Notes under the pieces: model-generated
The model's database searches: none
Told to the model about the DNA's origin: nothing
What the model saw: only the letters and a program-made list of their open reading frames with translations
In this document: positions 36,101 through 45,519 of the stretch, piece after piece
How positions within the stretch are numbered: position 1 is the stretch's first letter
Layout: each line of letters starts with the position of its first letter
Translations under genes and position numbers: made by a program
From: Acanthaster planci
Lineage: Eukaryota; Echinodermata; Asteroidea; Valvatida; Acanthasteridae
Direction of reading: 5' to 3'
Length of the DNA stretch: 47,594 nucleotides
NCBI RefSeq assembly: GCF_001949145.1
Contig: NW_019091377.1
Span: forward strand, 1,830,989 to 1,878,582

Positions 36101-39100
36101 GTGAAGTCGTATGTCACTAAACTATGGCTTGGCGGGACCATTAGAAATTCCAGTCAAACAGAGTGGGTATGGTATGGGTGTATCGCATTGCACAGCAACT
36201 CAGACCAATCAGGCCATGGAGGGAGCTGTCCTGGGCCAACATGGTGATGAGCAACAGTTGGACGGGGCCAGCAGTATGTACCAACCACTCTGCCACTCAA
36301 GACTAGAATATGGTGGGTGCAGTGATCGAATTACAGCGCTGCTCCACTAGCTCAGCATAGAGACAGGGAGGACCAGGGCTTAATAGCATAGAGACAGGGA
36401 GGACCAGGGCTTAATAGCATAGAGACAGGGAGGACCAGGGCTTAATAGCATAGAGACAGGGAGGACCAGGGCTTAATAGCATAGAGACAGGGAGGACCAG
36501 GGCTTAATAGCATAGAGACAGGGAGGACCAGGGCTTAATAGCAGAACCAGAGCAGTGAGAGACATGGGAGTCTAACTCATTCTTCTAGCAACCTGGGCCA
36601 GTACACACCACACTGTCCAAGCTAAGCTAGCAGGGCGTTCATATGGTTACCCACACACTTCACCATAAGAACTGGTGTTTCCGAACTACGTACCACACTA
36701 GTCTCGGAATGGGTCCATGCACAACCACTGCACTATATTAGGTTTTGTTTCGCACAAGGCTTTGTTCTGCCGCACCTGACCAATGAGCAAGGCAAACTCT
36801 GCTCTATATAGGGATCTACAGGCTTAGGAATTAATAAAATATAAGACCTCAACCAATTGGAATTTTCCCTCTCAAAGGGTCACATGACTTCCTGCTAGAG
36901 TCAAGTGCAAGAAACTACTTGTCAAGTTAAAAAAGTGAAGTTCAGAATAAGAAGTCACATGTATAAAAGTGTAGTTTCAGTTGCATAAAGGATTACACAA
37001 TCATCCCAGAGAATGACTGACAGTTACAAAGTCTCGGGTTACCAAATATTAGCATTCTAGGGAATCTTACCACACCCAACCACACAGCCACGAGGAGGAC
37101 AGGGTAATTTCAACATGCTAAACTGAGCAGAGAAGACACAAAGACAAAGGAGTGAAAGAACCTGCAATCACGCCAGAGTACAGCATGAATAACTTAATAC
37201 AAAATTAGCATCTGTGTTGCATTTCCGCATGCATACAGGTAGTTGAGCTAAATGAGAGACCCTGTGAATGTAAGACAACAAGAACAAGTAAAACATGGGG
37301 CGCTAGAATTTCACCATCCAGGTTTGTGAATGAGCAATAATCCACTCCCCAAAACTTTATCACTTTCACTTTTTTTTCATATTTAGTGTGGAGGGGGAAG
37401 GGGTAAGTGGTTAAACTGCAAGGGATGAATGTGACATGGCTGTTGGTGTTTGTATCATCAATGACTGAATCAGTTGTCAATCGTTAAATAACATGTTTTT
37501 GTGTTACATCTTCACAATGTCATTATTCATATGAGAAGCAAAATATTGTAAAAAGCCAACTACTGTCTCCCATGTGTACAATGCATTGCAGGAGTTTCAA
37601 AAATTAAGGTTTTTCTTTAGGATACTAGAAAAAGAATTAAGCCTCATCATGCATGTAAGACATAAATTGAGCTGTTGATTACATGCCAATTTTATGTAGA
37701 GATCTTTGCAGCAAGTCAATGTTAAGTTTCTGGTTAATAGATACTGACATACGTGTACCTCAATTTACCCTAGCCTACCTAGCTTTATCCATATTCATTT
37801 GTAGCTGTCAGCAGATATGCTGTTAGGAGCTTCCGTGGGTCCAGCTGTCATTTAGCTTTATCTCATCCAATCAGTCTTTCCTCAGCGGCACTTTAAAAAA
37901 GTCACGAAATTAGTTTTGTCTCACTTCACATGCTATATAAGCTTGCCTTCAGATGGTTGGCACATATCTCAGTGATAACAAGATTACTAAATTAAATGTG
38001 CCCGAGTGAGTCCCTGAAAACTGGAGTTATGCATGCATGCTTTAATTTTTTACTGACTGCCTTGTGCACTGGTGTGTCCAGAATAACATCCTTTTATTGC
38101 ATTATCGATAAAAGGCCTTATACTCAGCGAACACTTTATTCCATTAGCATCCTTCAAAGTGCATCTTGGAATGCTACACATAGAGCAATTTAAAGCGTAC
38201 AGTGTACAAACAAAATATGTTAGCAGAAATCACGACTCTTGACTTGGATGTTGTAACAGTTAGCTACACATTTAAGGTTCAAGCAGCCTCACCAGATATA
38301 ATTTCCATTTAATCATCAACAATCATAAATTATTTATTTCGGAATCAAAAGAGAACCACAGTATCGGTTGCCAGCCATCTTGATTATATCCCAGCATCCT
38401 TTGCAGTGTTTACATGTATATGTTCTTAGTCTCAAGTCAAGTTGTTATGTCAGCGTTGTCATCGCCACATAGTCTCTGTACAGTCATGTCTATCCGGTTA
38501 CAATGTACAAAGGTCAAAGTGTATGAATCGCGAGGTAGGCCAGATAAGAGCATTTCGTGATGCAAATTACGGCGCGTAGATATGCTAATGTAAAAGGAAA
38601 ACTGAGGGCCAATCAAAAACCTCCATGTAGTGTCAGGACGCTCGCTTAAGTGAGCGGGAAAATCAGAAAATTTGGTCATTCAGTCACAGCCATTCAAAGG
38701 CGGTGGAGTGTGCCTGTCGATGTGAATTTTATAGAACTCATTCACCCACCACCATCCCGTTCCTCGTCATTTCCTAAGGGGTAAATTTAAGGTAGTTTCT
38801 TCATTGGTTGGCATATTTCTTGTCCAGGCCACCAGTATCCCCCATTTAAGCAATCCTAGATAAAATAATTGCCAATCTTGCCAATTTTACTGATGTAAAT
38901 GGACATAAATTGGTAGTTGTTCTGAAGGATGAATTTATAAAGTGCAGTTGTTATAGTGCTTAAACATTTCAAAAGGCTATGCGGCTCCTGCTGGAGTGTT
39001 CTACATCAAGGGGATCACTTCTGCACTGAGAAATTACTTGTAAAATTACCATCATGATGCTTGTGTTTGTTTGGGTCAGATGCACCCATTTCAAGTTGGT

Positions 39101-42100
39101 TTGGGGCAGGTTCGCCCATTTCAAGTTGGTTTGGGGCAGGTTCGCCCATTTTGTGATCGGGCCAGGTGTGCCCATTCTTGTTTGGGGCCAGGTATGCCAA
39201 TTTGTCTTTTGTATTTAGCCAGGTGCACCCATGAGCTTGTTACCTGTAATGTGTGGCCGGTATTGCCTAACAAATAAGCCATTTGCGAGTTAATTTGAAT
39301 AAAATCTGGTACACTGAGTTCTTTAAATTCACGTGAACATAACAACTTGAATTCTCCATAGTAAAACCAATGTTGCTATACCTTGTGATTCAGAGGGAAG
39401 CTTTTGCTTACTTACATATGAGATGCCATGCAACAATACACTGTTCTCAATGGATAAGAATAACACAAAAGAACCAGTCCATTCCAGAGATGGTGGTCGC
39501 TATGCAAAAGCCCACCCCCAATCATGAGGTATACATGTAGCAACAGTGTCTTTAGTCTGGGGAATTCAAATTGTTACATTTCTGTGCACTCAGATAACAC
39601 AGTGTACCACATTTTATTCAAATTTAAATTGCAAGTGGCTTATTTGGTATTCGGTATCCCGGCTTATATTCATTTACAATAAGACAGTTATCAGCTGTGG
39701 CGATCATTCACATGACATCTGGTATCTAAGTTGTGTTTTTATTGTGAGTCTGAGTATAATAACATTCTATTTCCCAGCTGTATATGCACTTCAACAAGAT
39801 ACACTAGCGAATAGGGAGGATGTATCCTCACTAAACTATTGGACACCTGATAGCCTTATTACAAATAAGGCTAGCCAAAAACCAACCACACAGCTCATTA
39901 AAAAATGTGTCTTGAGGTCATTTGTAATAAATTTTGTTTATTGTTTGCATTATAAAGAAAAGGCAAACCAAGCTCTCTTGGATAATATCATTTAGTTTGG
40001 CATCTTGATGAAAATGGAAATCATGTCATTGAAAAATGGTGAGTGTTCCTATTGGGAAATGCACTCAATTTGAGCCTTGCACAATGCATGTCATACAGCT
40101 GTTCATTTACTATATGGATTTTGTTCCCTGAAAACTATCAAAATTGCAATTTCTAAAGGTCAATGCAATAGCAGCCCCATACTTTCAGTTTCTGTACCCA
40201 TATGGTTGTATAGGATTGGGATTCTTTATAAAGCAAAAAAATTGGGATCTAGTGAGGGAATATTTCCTGTCAAAACAAAGCCTGAACAAGTCTTGTTTGT
40301 GTTTCAGTCCAGCTTAGATGAAGCGACAGACCCCTGGGGTATCAAGGTAGAGCGTGTAGAGATGTGAGTATCCAATTTATTTTCATTTGTGCACGTGGAT
40401 GTTCATGCCTGCAGAGTTTGTTAAGTTTGCTTTGAAGTTTTGCCAAATTGCTTCCATTCCCTTTCTTATGTTTTTTCTGTTGTATAAATTTTTTTAGCTA
40501 CATGTATTTTATTTTGTTGTATTAATGTATATTTGAACTCGTACACTTCTGTTTGTCCTTTATTTGTTCATTGTGGAGTTCAAGGTGTCATTTATGAAGT
40601 TTGCTATTGATCAGATTTTATTTTGGATACTTGTAAGATCTTGACAGCTGTGGCTTTTATCTTCTATATTACATGTACATGTATTTATAAGAACTGTTAC
40701 TCATAATCCACGGTATTAAATATTTCCCGGATGCAAGTTTTGAGTGTGACAGTGAAAAATGGTCTTCAAGCATGCATATTTTCATTTAAATCATGGAGTC
40801 AATCCTCTTAAAGTAAACTGTAAAGATTATTGTATTTAAAATAGTATACTGTCCGCACATTCCATACATTTGCACAGCAGCAAGATAATGTACATGTAGA
40901 GTGCAGAAACGTACATTAGTGGCTGCAGTGCGGTGCTCGCCTCTTACCATGCCTCTGTAGTCTTGGATTTGATTCTCAACCTGGGCCATATGTGACACGG
41001 GTTGTTCCTTCCCTCCTATGCCATCAGGATTTTTCTCAAAAAAATTTCTTTCCTCCTCAAAAATCATCAAGTAAAGATCTCCAGCTTTTCCCACTGAGTA
41101 GGCATGTGGTGGGTCAATTGGCAGCTGCCTGAGGCACCTTTATACATGTACATGTATTTGGCTGACCACATTACATCGTACTGTACTTTAATTTAAAATC
41201 TTTATTGTACAATGCATCATTTGATCAAAATATTGTCTAAAATATGTTAATAATTAAATTATGACTGACTAAATTACACTATTGAGCAAAAAGACTACAG
41301 CAGGGACATATTCCTCAATGATCACAGATTTTGGGATGGACAGTAAAATACCAAGCCACCAAAATAAGGATACACAAATGCTTTTGTTGTTTACCTTTCC
41401 CCTTCTTGACTGCTGATAAAATGTCCCTTGAGCCAAACATGGATATACATTTGTCTAGGGATCTAAATGTAAAAATTTACACACATGCACATGTAGCTCT
41501 GGCCAAAAGGTAAATTTGATTAAAATGAATTGTATTTAAAACAGACTAACATGTGCGATTAAATTGCAAGGTAATGGACCATGCTGTCAGAAGTGGACAT
41601 TAATGTCTATTTTACACAACATACAGAGGCTGATTACACAATGGGGCATGTTCGTACATTCTGTACATGTAGAGTTCTCATAACTTAATGAGCTTGGACA
41701 GTACATGTATGCTGTGCATCGTGCACAGAGGGACTGTTTGAAGAAAATCAATGTTTCGCCTCGGGGAAAAATTGATTCTGATAAGTCGGTGGTTGTGGGA
41801 AATTTTAACAGAAAACACTTGGGATTTGAAATGTCTGATTTGTGAGTCATATTCTCTGTGGGTCTCTCTAAGCAAAGAGGGGAGCAGTTTGCCTGATTAA
41901 TTTAAAGGGGTCGGTATGATGCATTAATATGAGAGTGAATCCCATGTTTGCTAAAAAACATGGGATTTGATTTATAACCTTTGAATAAAAACTATGGTGT
42001 TTGCCACTTGAAAAAACATCCCCGTGATCTTCAAAATGATGTTGAGCTTGGAAATATTTCTGCAAGGTTGGAGTTTTTCAAATTGATAATGAATTTTTGC

Positions 42101-43067
42101 AAAAAAAATTGACCACAGACATCAGTGACAGAATTTGTTCAGAACATAATTTTTGTTCCAGTGATGTACCAAATGAAAAAATGTATTATCATTGAATTTG
42201 AGGTTGTTTGTGTGTACCAATATTGTTTGGGGCAAATATCTAAATTAAGTCCATTCAAAGCATATACCTGAATTTATTATTACTTATTTCACTACAGTGC
42301 ACACATGTATCAGCCACTGCTGTCAAGATTCCCAACCCTCACCTCTTTTGTTTTTCTTTGTATTAGATAGTTCTAGTGCTCCTAATCACATTTTTCCCTA
42401 GCTGATTGTCTATTATTGACCTTTTTCCAGGGTTAGGTTTCTGAGAAAGGCTGTCAGTTGAGGCTAGATACAAGTCTATAAACTAATGCCATTAGGGATG
42501 GCCTCATCAAACCTCTCCAACATTTAATTCTGGGCTATCTGCCCCGAGCTGAAGTTCACCCGCAATCAGTGAAAGAAAGACAAGCAGGTTCTTGCATGCG
42601 TTCTGCGTGTACGCAAAGACTATACACGCTAGAATAAGTTAGTTACATGTACTCAGCGTGCTCCACATCAAACGCGCATATACTTGCCCGCCTCATGGCA
42701 TGCCTATGTAGTGAGTACCAAAAAAAACCATGCCTTCTTTTGTTCCACTCGGAGTGAATAAGCGGCTGAAAACCAGAAATTACATTTTACGATATTACAT
42801 GTATATCGACCCTATGGCAAATCATTACAAACTGAAACCATTTAGTCTACCAGCAACTGTGATTTTGATACTCAAACAAATAAAACAAATTGACATAAAA
42901 TGAACTAAATCAATGGAATTTCATGCGTGATCTTTTTCATCTTTGTACTCTGGTCTAACAATCTGAGAAACTATATTCTGTGTTTCAGTAAGGATGTACG
43001 TCTGCCGGTGCAGCTTCAGCGTGCCATGGCAGCAGAGGCAGAGGCAGCAAGGGAGGCCAGGGCAAAG
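17964..43067 (+). CDS. STOM: Stomatin family gene (band 7/SPFH), 3' end outside window
   Basis: Stomatins are oligomeric, palmitoylated inner-leaflet membrane proteins that bind cholesterol-rich domains and modulate ion channels and transporters. Seven coding exons join as 17964..18102, 19530..19636, 22729..22801, 24069..24151, 29766..29969, 40308..40363 and 42989..43067, each with GT/AG ends and compatible phases. The roughly 247-residue product has a polar 50-residue N-terminus, a hydrophobic hairpin at about residues 54-81 with the family's conserved proline (Pro74 in [10 protein letters not shown]), then the SPFH core starting at [15 protein letters not shown]. The core continues through [43 protein letters not shown] and [15 protein letters not shown]. 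No stop or missing block was found. The C-terminal exon or exons (coiled coil and tail) are not in the window. STOM versus the paralogues STOML3/STOML1 is not resolved, but the lack of an extended N-terminus and the close motif match favour a STOM/STOML3/MEC-2-type member. Confidence 0.93.
18103..19529. other. Stomatin intron 1
   Basis: 1.4 kb AT-rich intron. I see no repeat or embedded gene in it. The acceptor is preceded by a pyrimidine-rich tract (TTTTTTCAATTCCTCAG). Confidence 0.75.
19530..19636 (+). CDS. STOM: Stomatin exon 2 (membrane hairpin)
   Basis: Encodes residues 47-82, including [19 protein letters not shown] and [12 protein letters not shown]. This is the hydrophobic hairpin that dips into the membrane without crossing it in known stomatins. 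The proline in C-P-F-S matches the residue that enforces the hairpin in the family. Five cysteines flank it, and some could be palmitoylated. The acceptor CAG is at 19527-19529 and the donor AAG|GTGGGT follows 19636 (phase 0). Confidence 0.93.
19637..22728. other. Stomatin intron 2
   Basis: 3.1 kb. It contains the MITE-like element at about 21770-22097. A C-rich stretch near 19690-19700 and a CCCCCCCC run near 20150 are the other low-complexity features. No coding potential was recognised on either strand. Confidence 0.75.
21770..22097. mobile_element. MITE-like element with subterminal repeats
   Basis: The ends are imperfect inverted repeats: ACACACAAAAGTGTTGAA...ACAAGAGTGCGGTC on the left (21774-21813) is mirrored by GATCGTACTCTTGT...TTTTAGTGTGTAGT on the right (about 22047-22097). 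The left end carries the perfect palindrome AAGTGTTGAATTCAACACTT. The interior repeats TGTTGAAT/ATTCAACA and AACACTT units many times in both orientations. There is no transposase. Structure and size (about 330 bp) suit a non-autonomous DNA transposon; the superfamily is not identified. Confidence 0.7.
22729..22801 (+). CDS. STOM: Stomatin exon 3 (start of SPFH domain)
   Basis: Encodes residues 83-106 ([20 protein letters not shown], then AKGP) plus the first base of Gly107. The [13 protein letters not shown] string is the signature start of stomatin SPFH domains. The acceptor is TTCATTAG|GTG and the donor is G|GTTTGT after 22801 (phase 1). Confidence 0.95.
22802..24068. other. Stomatin intron 3
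   Basis: 1.27 kb AT-rich intron with no recognisable repeat. Short open frames on both strands near 23485-23826 lack any motif and are taken as chance. Confidence 0.8.
24069..24151 (+). CDS. STOM: Stomatin exon 4
   Basis: Completes Gly107 and encodes residues 108-134 ([20 protein letters not shown], then FDVPPQE), the strand-rich part of the SPFH core with the conserved V-D-L-R-T-x-S-F-D-V-P-P-Q-E motif. The acceptor is TTTTACAG and the donor is GAG|GTAAAT at 24152 (phase 0). Confidence 0.95.
24430..24575 (+). repeat. AT-rich repeat pair, unit 1 (direct)
   Basis: Matches 26410-26555 in the same orientation. Both units run AAATCGACATTTATGAATCA-like sequence, then an AATATT-GGGAGTTT-like string, then ATTTCAC and GAGGTAAAATATT-like sequence with scattered mismatches. 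Copy B of the dispersed repeat lies between the units, so they may be flanking pieces of one older repeat split by later insertion. Confidence 0.5.
25340..25885 (+). repeat. Dispersed repeat, copy B (ORF-bearing)
   Basis: Homologous over its length to 11480-12010 on the opposite strand; shared landmarks are listed for that copy. The central open frame (25407-25667, 86 codons read from GTG, no early ATG) encodes [20 protein letters not shown] and continues to [20 protein letters not shown]. It aligns with the copy A frame without long gaps despite many nucleotide differences. No domain was recognised. It sits inside stomatin intron 4, sense to the gene. Confidence 0.75.
26410..26555 (+). repeat. 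AT-rich repeat pair, unit 2 (direct)
   Basis: Partner of 24430-24575, sharing a TTTTTGAATCAGAATATTGG-type core and the following GATTTCAC. It shows no coding content or terminal inverted repeat. Confidence 0.5.
29072..29299 (-). mobile_element. TIR element with tRNA-like core
   Basis: The ends are perfect 25-bp inverted repeats: 29072-29096 (GCTCAGTGCTTATCCGAGAG, then CTTGC) is the exact complement of 29275-29299. Within it, the minus strand from about 29188 to 29115 resembles a Pol III tRNA promoter. It reads GCTCGGTGGTCAAGAGGTTG with an A-box-like TGGTCAAGAGG, and about 40 bases later GTCGTGGGTTTGAGTTCC with a B-box-like GGTTTGAGTTCC. Perfect TIRs suggest a recent DNA-transposon-like (MITE) insertion; the tRNA-like core suggests a captured or fused SINE. 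No clear target-site duplication was seen at the flanks. Confidence 0.75.
29766..29969 (+). CDS. STOM: Stomatin exon 5 (central SPFH domain)
   Basis: The longest exon here, 68 codons, residues 135-202: [60 protein letters not shown] and EGISHFMQ. It is almost gap-free against the family consensus and includes the oligomerisation-proximal [11 protein letters not shown] segment. Acceptor TTTTTCTACAG; donor CAG|GTATGT at 29970 (phase 0). Confidence 0.97.
30635..31625. other. Assembly gap (991 N)
   Basis: A run of 991 N. Any open frame reported across it is an artefact. The length may be an estimate. The left flank (30400-30634) and right flank (31626-31760) show no shared repeat by eye. Confidence 1.
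32285..32412 (+). repeat. GAGACC-rich dispersed repeat, unit 1
   Basis: A degenerate array of GAGACCGAGACC/AAGACCAAGACC hexamers introduced by CCAAGACATTGATGTCCGAG-type sequence. The same lead-in and hexamers recur at 33158-33270. In one frame such DNA would encode Arg-Asp/Thr-Glu repeats, but no open gene surrounds it. Confidence 0.7.
32795..32857. repeat. Near-perfect hairpin
   Basis: Arms AGACTGGTTCCCGTTCC...CCTACGT (32795-32821) and ACGTAGGGAACGGGAACCAG.. (32835-32857) are complementary apart from a 4-base deletion, with a 13-base loop. Outside the arms a (CA)n tract and GTGTGC continue the pairing. A foldback insertion or an expressed hairpin RNA are both possible; nothing here shows transcription. 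Confidence 0.75.
33158..33270 (+). repeat. GAGACC-rich dispersed repeat, unit 2
   Basis: Second copy of the unit at 32285-32412, starting CCAAGACTGTGGCATCCGAG and continuing with GAGACCGAGACC-type hexamers. The frame reading [10 protein letters not shown] is a translation of the repeat, not a gene. Confidence 0.7.
36354..36539 (+). repeat. Minisatellite, 31 bp x 6, perfect
   Basis: Six head-to-tail copies of a 31-bp unit beginning AGCATAGAGACAGGGAGGAC start at 36354, 36385, 36416, 36447, 36478 and 36509, followed by a 4-base partial copy. All six appear identical, which implies recent expansion or homogenisation and likely length polymorphism. There are no spacers, so it is not CRISPR-like. 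Confidence 0.97.
39088..39240 (+). repeat. 30-bp tandem array, partly degenerate
   Basis: Two identical 30-bp units starting TCAAGTTGGTTTGGGGCAGG (39091-39120 and 39121-39150) are followed by at least three diverged units marked by GCCAGGT-TGCCCAT-like strings to about 39235. Both strands stay open across it only because 30 is a multiple of three. Confidence 0.85.
40308..40363 (+). CDS. STOM: Stomatin exon 6
   Basis: Encodes residues 203-220 ([18 protein letters not shown]) plus two bases of Ile221, the conserved D[11 protein letters not shown] motif. Acceptor TGTTTCAG; donor GAT|GTGAGT at 40364 (phase 2). Confidence 0.95.
40364..42988. other. Stomatin intron 6
   Basis: 2.6 kb. It contains the SINE-like unit at 40915-41100 and several TACATGTACATGTA-type palindromes (near 40672 and 41143). 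The rest is AT-rich without recognised features. Confidence 0.75.
40915..41100 (+). mobile_element. tRNA-derived SINE-like unit
   Basis: The 5' part reads like a decayed tRNA promoter: GTGGCTGCAGTGCGGTGCTC (A-box region), and about 40 bases later TTGGATTTGATTCTCAACC, close to the B-box GGTTCGATTCC. It is followed by a non-tRNA body rich in CCTTCCCTCC and TTTCTTTCCTCC. That layout (tRNA head, pyrimidine-rich body) is typical of invertebrate SINEs. No poly-A tail or duplication was identified, and a second copy is not present in this window, so the call rests on head structure only. Confidence 0.5.
42989..43067 (+). CDS. STOM: Stomatin exon 7 (start of C-terminal coiled coil)
   Basis: Completes Ile221 and encodes residues 222-247 ([20 protein letters not shown], then REARAK), the Ala/Glu/Arg-rich start of the oligomerising coiled coil. 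Acceptor TGTTTCAG; donor AAG|GTCAGA at 43068 (phase 0). The next family block (V-I-A-A-E-G-E...) is not found in the remaining 4.5 kb. Confidence 0.96.
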
Positions 43068-43639
43068 GTCAGATTCTCATCAATATCACATGAATTTAGA
43101 GTATAAATTGGGAGTTAATAATTCAACTTTCTGCTAAGGTCACATAGAATGTTGGTCATGAAGGTTAATGTAAGAAACATTCAGGCCCTATGTACAGTAG
43201 TGTCTGATTGAAAACGTGAGTGCAGTGACCTTTGTGTACATCTATGCTGCTGTTTTGAATAATATCATTTTAATTAAACAAGGTGACTTCAATTCTACAG
43301 TATAGCGTGGCTTGTACATGTTGGTACTTCAAAATTACTAGCCCCTGGATTTTGGTCTATAGCAGTGTAGTTTACGCAGGGTTGCGCTGCTGGGTGCTCA
43401 GCTCGACATGTACGACATAACAACAGGGTCTCACTTGTGACGAATAAAACATCAGAGGGATAAACCAGAGAAATGGGTCCAGCAGCTTCAGATTTGCTGA
43501 TTTATTGTTATTTGGATTTAATTCGAATCACGTCAATTCTGATCCCCTCAGTCGCAGGGGAGGAGGCAACCAATGCTGCACCAGCTGGCTTGGCTTAGGG
43601 TTGACAAGACGCAATTACAAACCACCTTCTTAAGATAAG

Positions 43640-44975
43640 ACAAACTTTATCAAAATCCAAAACTGGAAAATTACATTGCTGTCATCGCTCATTTAAGCAA
43701 ACAATTTCACATAAACGTAAACAAAATAAATAAGATAATTTCCAACCCAGTTTTAAAGAAGAATACCCAAAAAATGAAAACCTAAAAATTAAATTAAAAA
43801 TTCAATAATCGTCCAAAAAAAATACACGCAAATAAGCACTCCTTATTTTTTAAGTACTTCTTAACAGAAAACAGTCCATCAGATAAAAATCATCTTTTAA
43901 AATTTTCATTAAAACACTTTATGGCCCTTCCTGTAAAAAAAGATATCGGTTTGTGTGCGCAGCCACTGGGCTCAGTCTACCGCTGCTTGGCATAATATTA
44001 ACCTCAAACCGACTGTGAAAAGGATGACCAGCATCTCCCCACACCAGCTGAAGCTTACCATATAGCAGTTGACCGTAGACTGTGTCCACCCACGGCAAGC
44101 AAACACAGATTATCCTACTAGCACGTTCGGCAATGTCATTGATTATCTGTTTCACTTTCTTATCCGCATTACCAGCCCAACATATCAGACAGTAGGGACA
44201 GACAGTAGGACTACAACTGTATTATAGAATGTCATTTTAAGTTCCTTTCTGACATTAAACGAATTCAGTTTCCTAGGCAGTACATTCTGGAGTTCAGTTT
44301 CTTCCCCAAATGACTAACATGATTACTCCAGTTCAACTCATTATCAAAAACAACTCATTAACGCGTTCTATTTCACATCCATCAATTAATACCAGGTCCG
44401 GCACCACGTTATAGACTTTGCAAAAGTCAACCAACATTTCTTTTGTCTTTGTCACATTCAATACCAAGAAGTTGTTCTGCAGTATTCTACAAATCTACCA
44501 ATTTGCTCTATATAAATAGACTCATTATTTTTGTATTAAACCGATAAGGGCGGTATCATCTGCATATTTTACAAATGGACAGCTCACATCCGTGGAACAA
44601 AAGTCTGCAGTATACTTAGTAAAAAGAAATTGTGCTAAAACTGTACCCTGTGGAGCTCCAGTACTAGAAACAATAACATCTAAATTGATGGAATTATTAA
44701 GACGAACAAAATGTTAACGACAAGTCAACTAATTTAAAATGAATTTAACCACAGTATGGGGAACAACTGACATATCAAGTAATTACTGTGCCAAAACATG
44801 GAGTTGCATTGTATTGAAAGCAGAAGAAAAATTGAAATACATAATACGAGCAGAATGTTGTTATGAGTATTCCTGGGATAAGGCCCCCCAAAAAAGTTTC
44901 CAGTTTCCTGTCAGCGTGCACATTGCCGTAGACCTGTGCATTGGCAAAATTAAAAGTTTTTCATTGGTATAACAC
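43640..44975 (-). pseudogene. CR1/Rex-like LINE reverse transcriptase fragment
   Basis: Minus-strand blocks follow the order of a non-LTR reverse transcriptase: ARIMYFNFSSAFNTMQLHVL (motif A region, about 44851-44792), then SSTGAPQGTVLAQFLFTKYT (about 44671-44612), PFVKYADDTALIGL (catalytic motif C, about 44577-44536), LNVTKTKEMLVDFCK (about 44462-44418), YCLICWAGN (near 44190-44165) and a C-terminal segment ending NRYLFLQEGP at 43919. A TTTGTCTTATCTT-like 3' end lies near 43630-43645. It is broken by frameshifts and stops, and motif A has Asn where the family has the catalytic Asp (FNFSSAFN). The 5' half including the endonuclease is absent, as expected for a 5'-truncated insertion. It lies antisense in stomatin intron 7. 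Confidence 0.85.
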
Positions 44976-45519
44976 AACGTCCAAATGCTGCCAAACTTGC
45001 TTGATTGTCTGGAATCTTGCTACTGCGTAGTTTAAACGTGTTTTAGATGGGGTGCATTTGTACGGTAAAGGAGTCCCTCTAGGGTTGCATACATTTAGTA
45101 GGGCACTCTTTTTCAGATGACATCATTTAAGAATTACATGTATACATGTACATCTTAGAACCAGACAAATAAGATGGTCTAATGTCCTCTGTACATCTAC
45201 AAACTGAAAATGCTTGAAACGGGTGCATGGGTGGGTGGTTGGGTTGGTTTGAAGGCGGTGTGATTTTTGGGCTTTCGTTTAACGTAAGTTTTTCACTGTG
45301 TTAGAAACCAAGTTTGGTCCTTCATTGTTTGTAGTTGCTTTTCAAACTGTTGCAGACGTTACTGGTTCTGTTTAAGTATCGTTAAGTTGTATCGTTTTCT
45401 GATATTTTCATCTCCTTTTTCATACCACTGTATACTCCCATTACGTTAGTTAGCTAGGCTGGCCACCATGGCTGGTCGCTGCTAGCTGTACCACTGTTCG
45501 AGATCACTCAACTGATCAG

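Larger units (their letters stand above)
29970..40307. other. Stomatin intron 5, contains the assembly gap
   Basis: 10.3 kb, the largest intron. It contains the N run, two GAGACC-rich repeats, a strong hairpin, two minisatellites and long AT-rich stretches with no recognised gene on either strand. The coding sequence joins across it without a missing block (HFMQ then [13 protein letters not shown]), so the gap does not hide an obligatory exon. Confidence 0.8.

Noticed and set aside
36300-36360. Possible tRNA-like A-box/B-box on the minus strand
   Set aside because: The box-like words are only about 12 bases apart, too close for a tRNA or a standard SINE head.
36354-36539. Regular repeats as a CRISPR array
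   Set aside because: The units are contiguous with no unique spacers and the DNA is an animal intron.
39546-39995. 149-codon frame in stomatin intron 5
   Set aside because: It does not begin at a plausible ATG, shows no domain motif, and has the composition of AT-rich intron.
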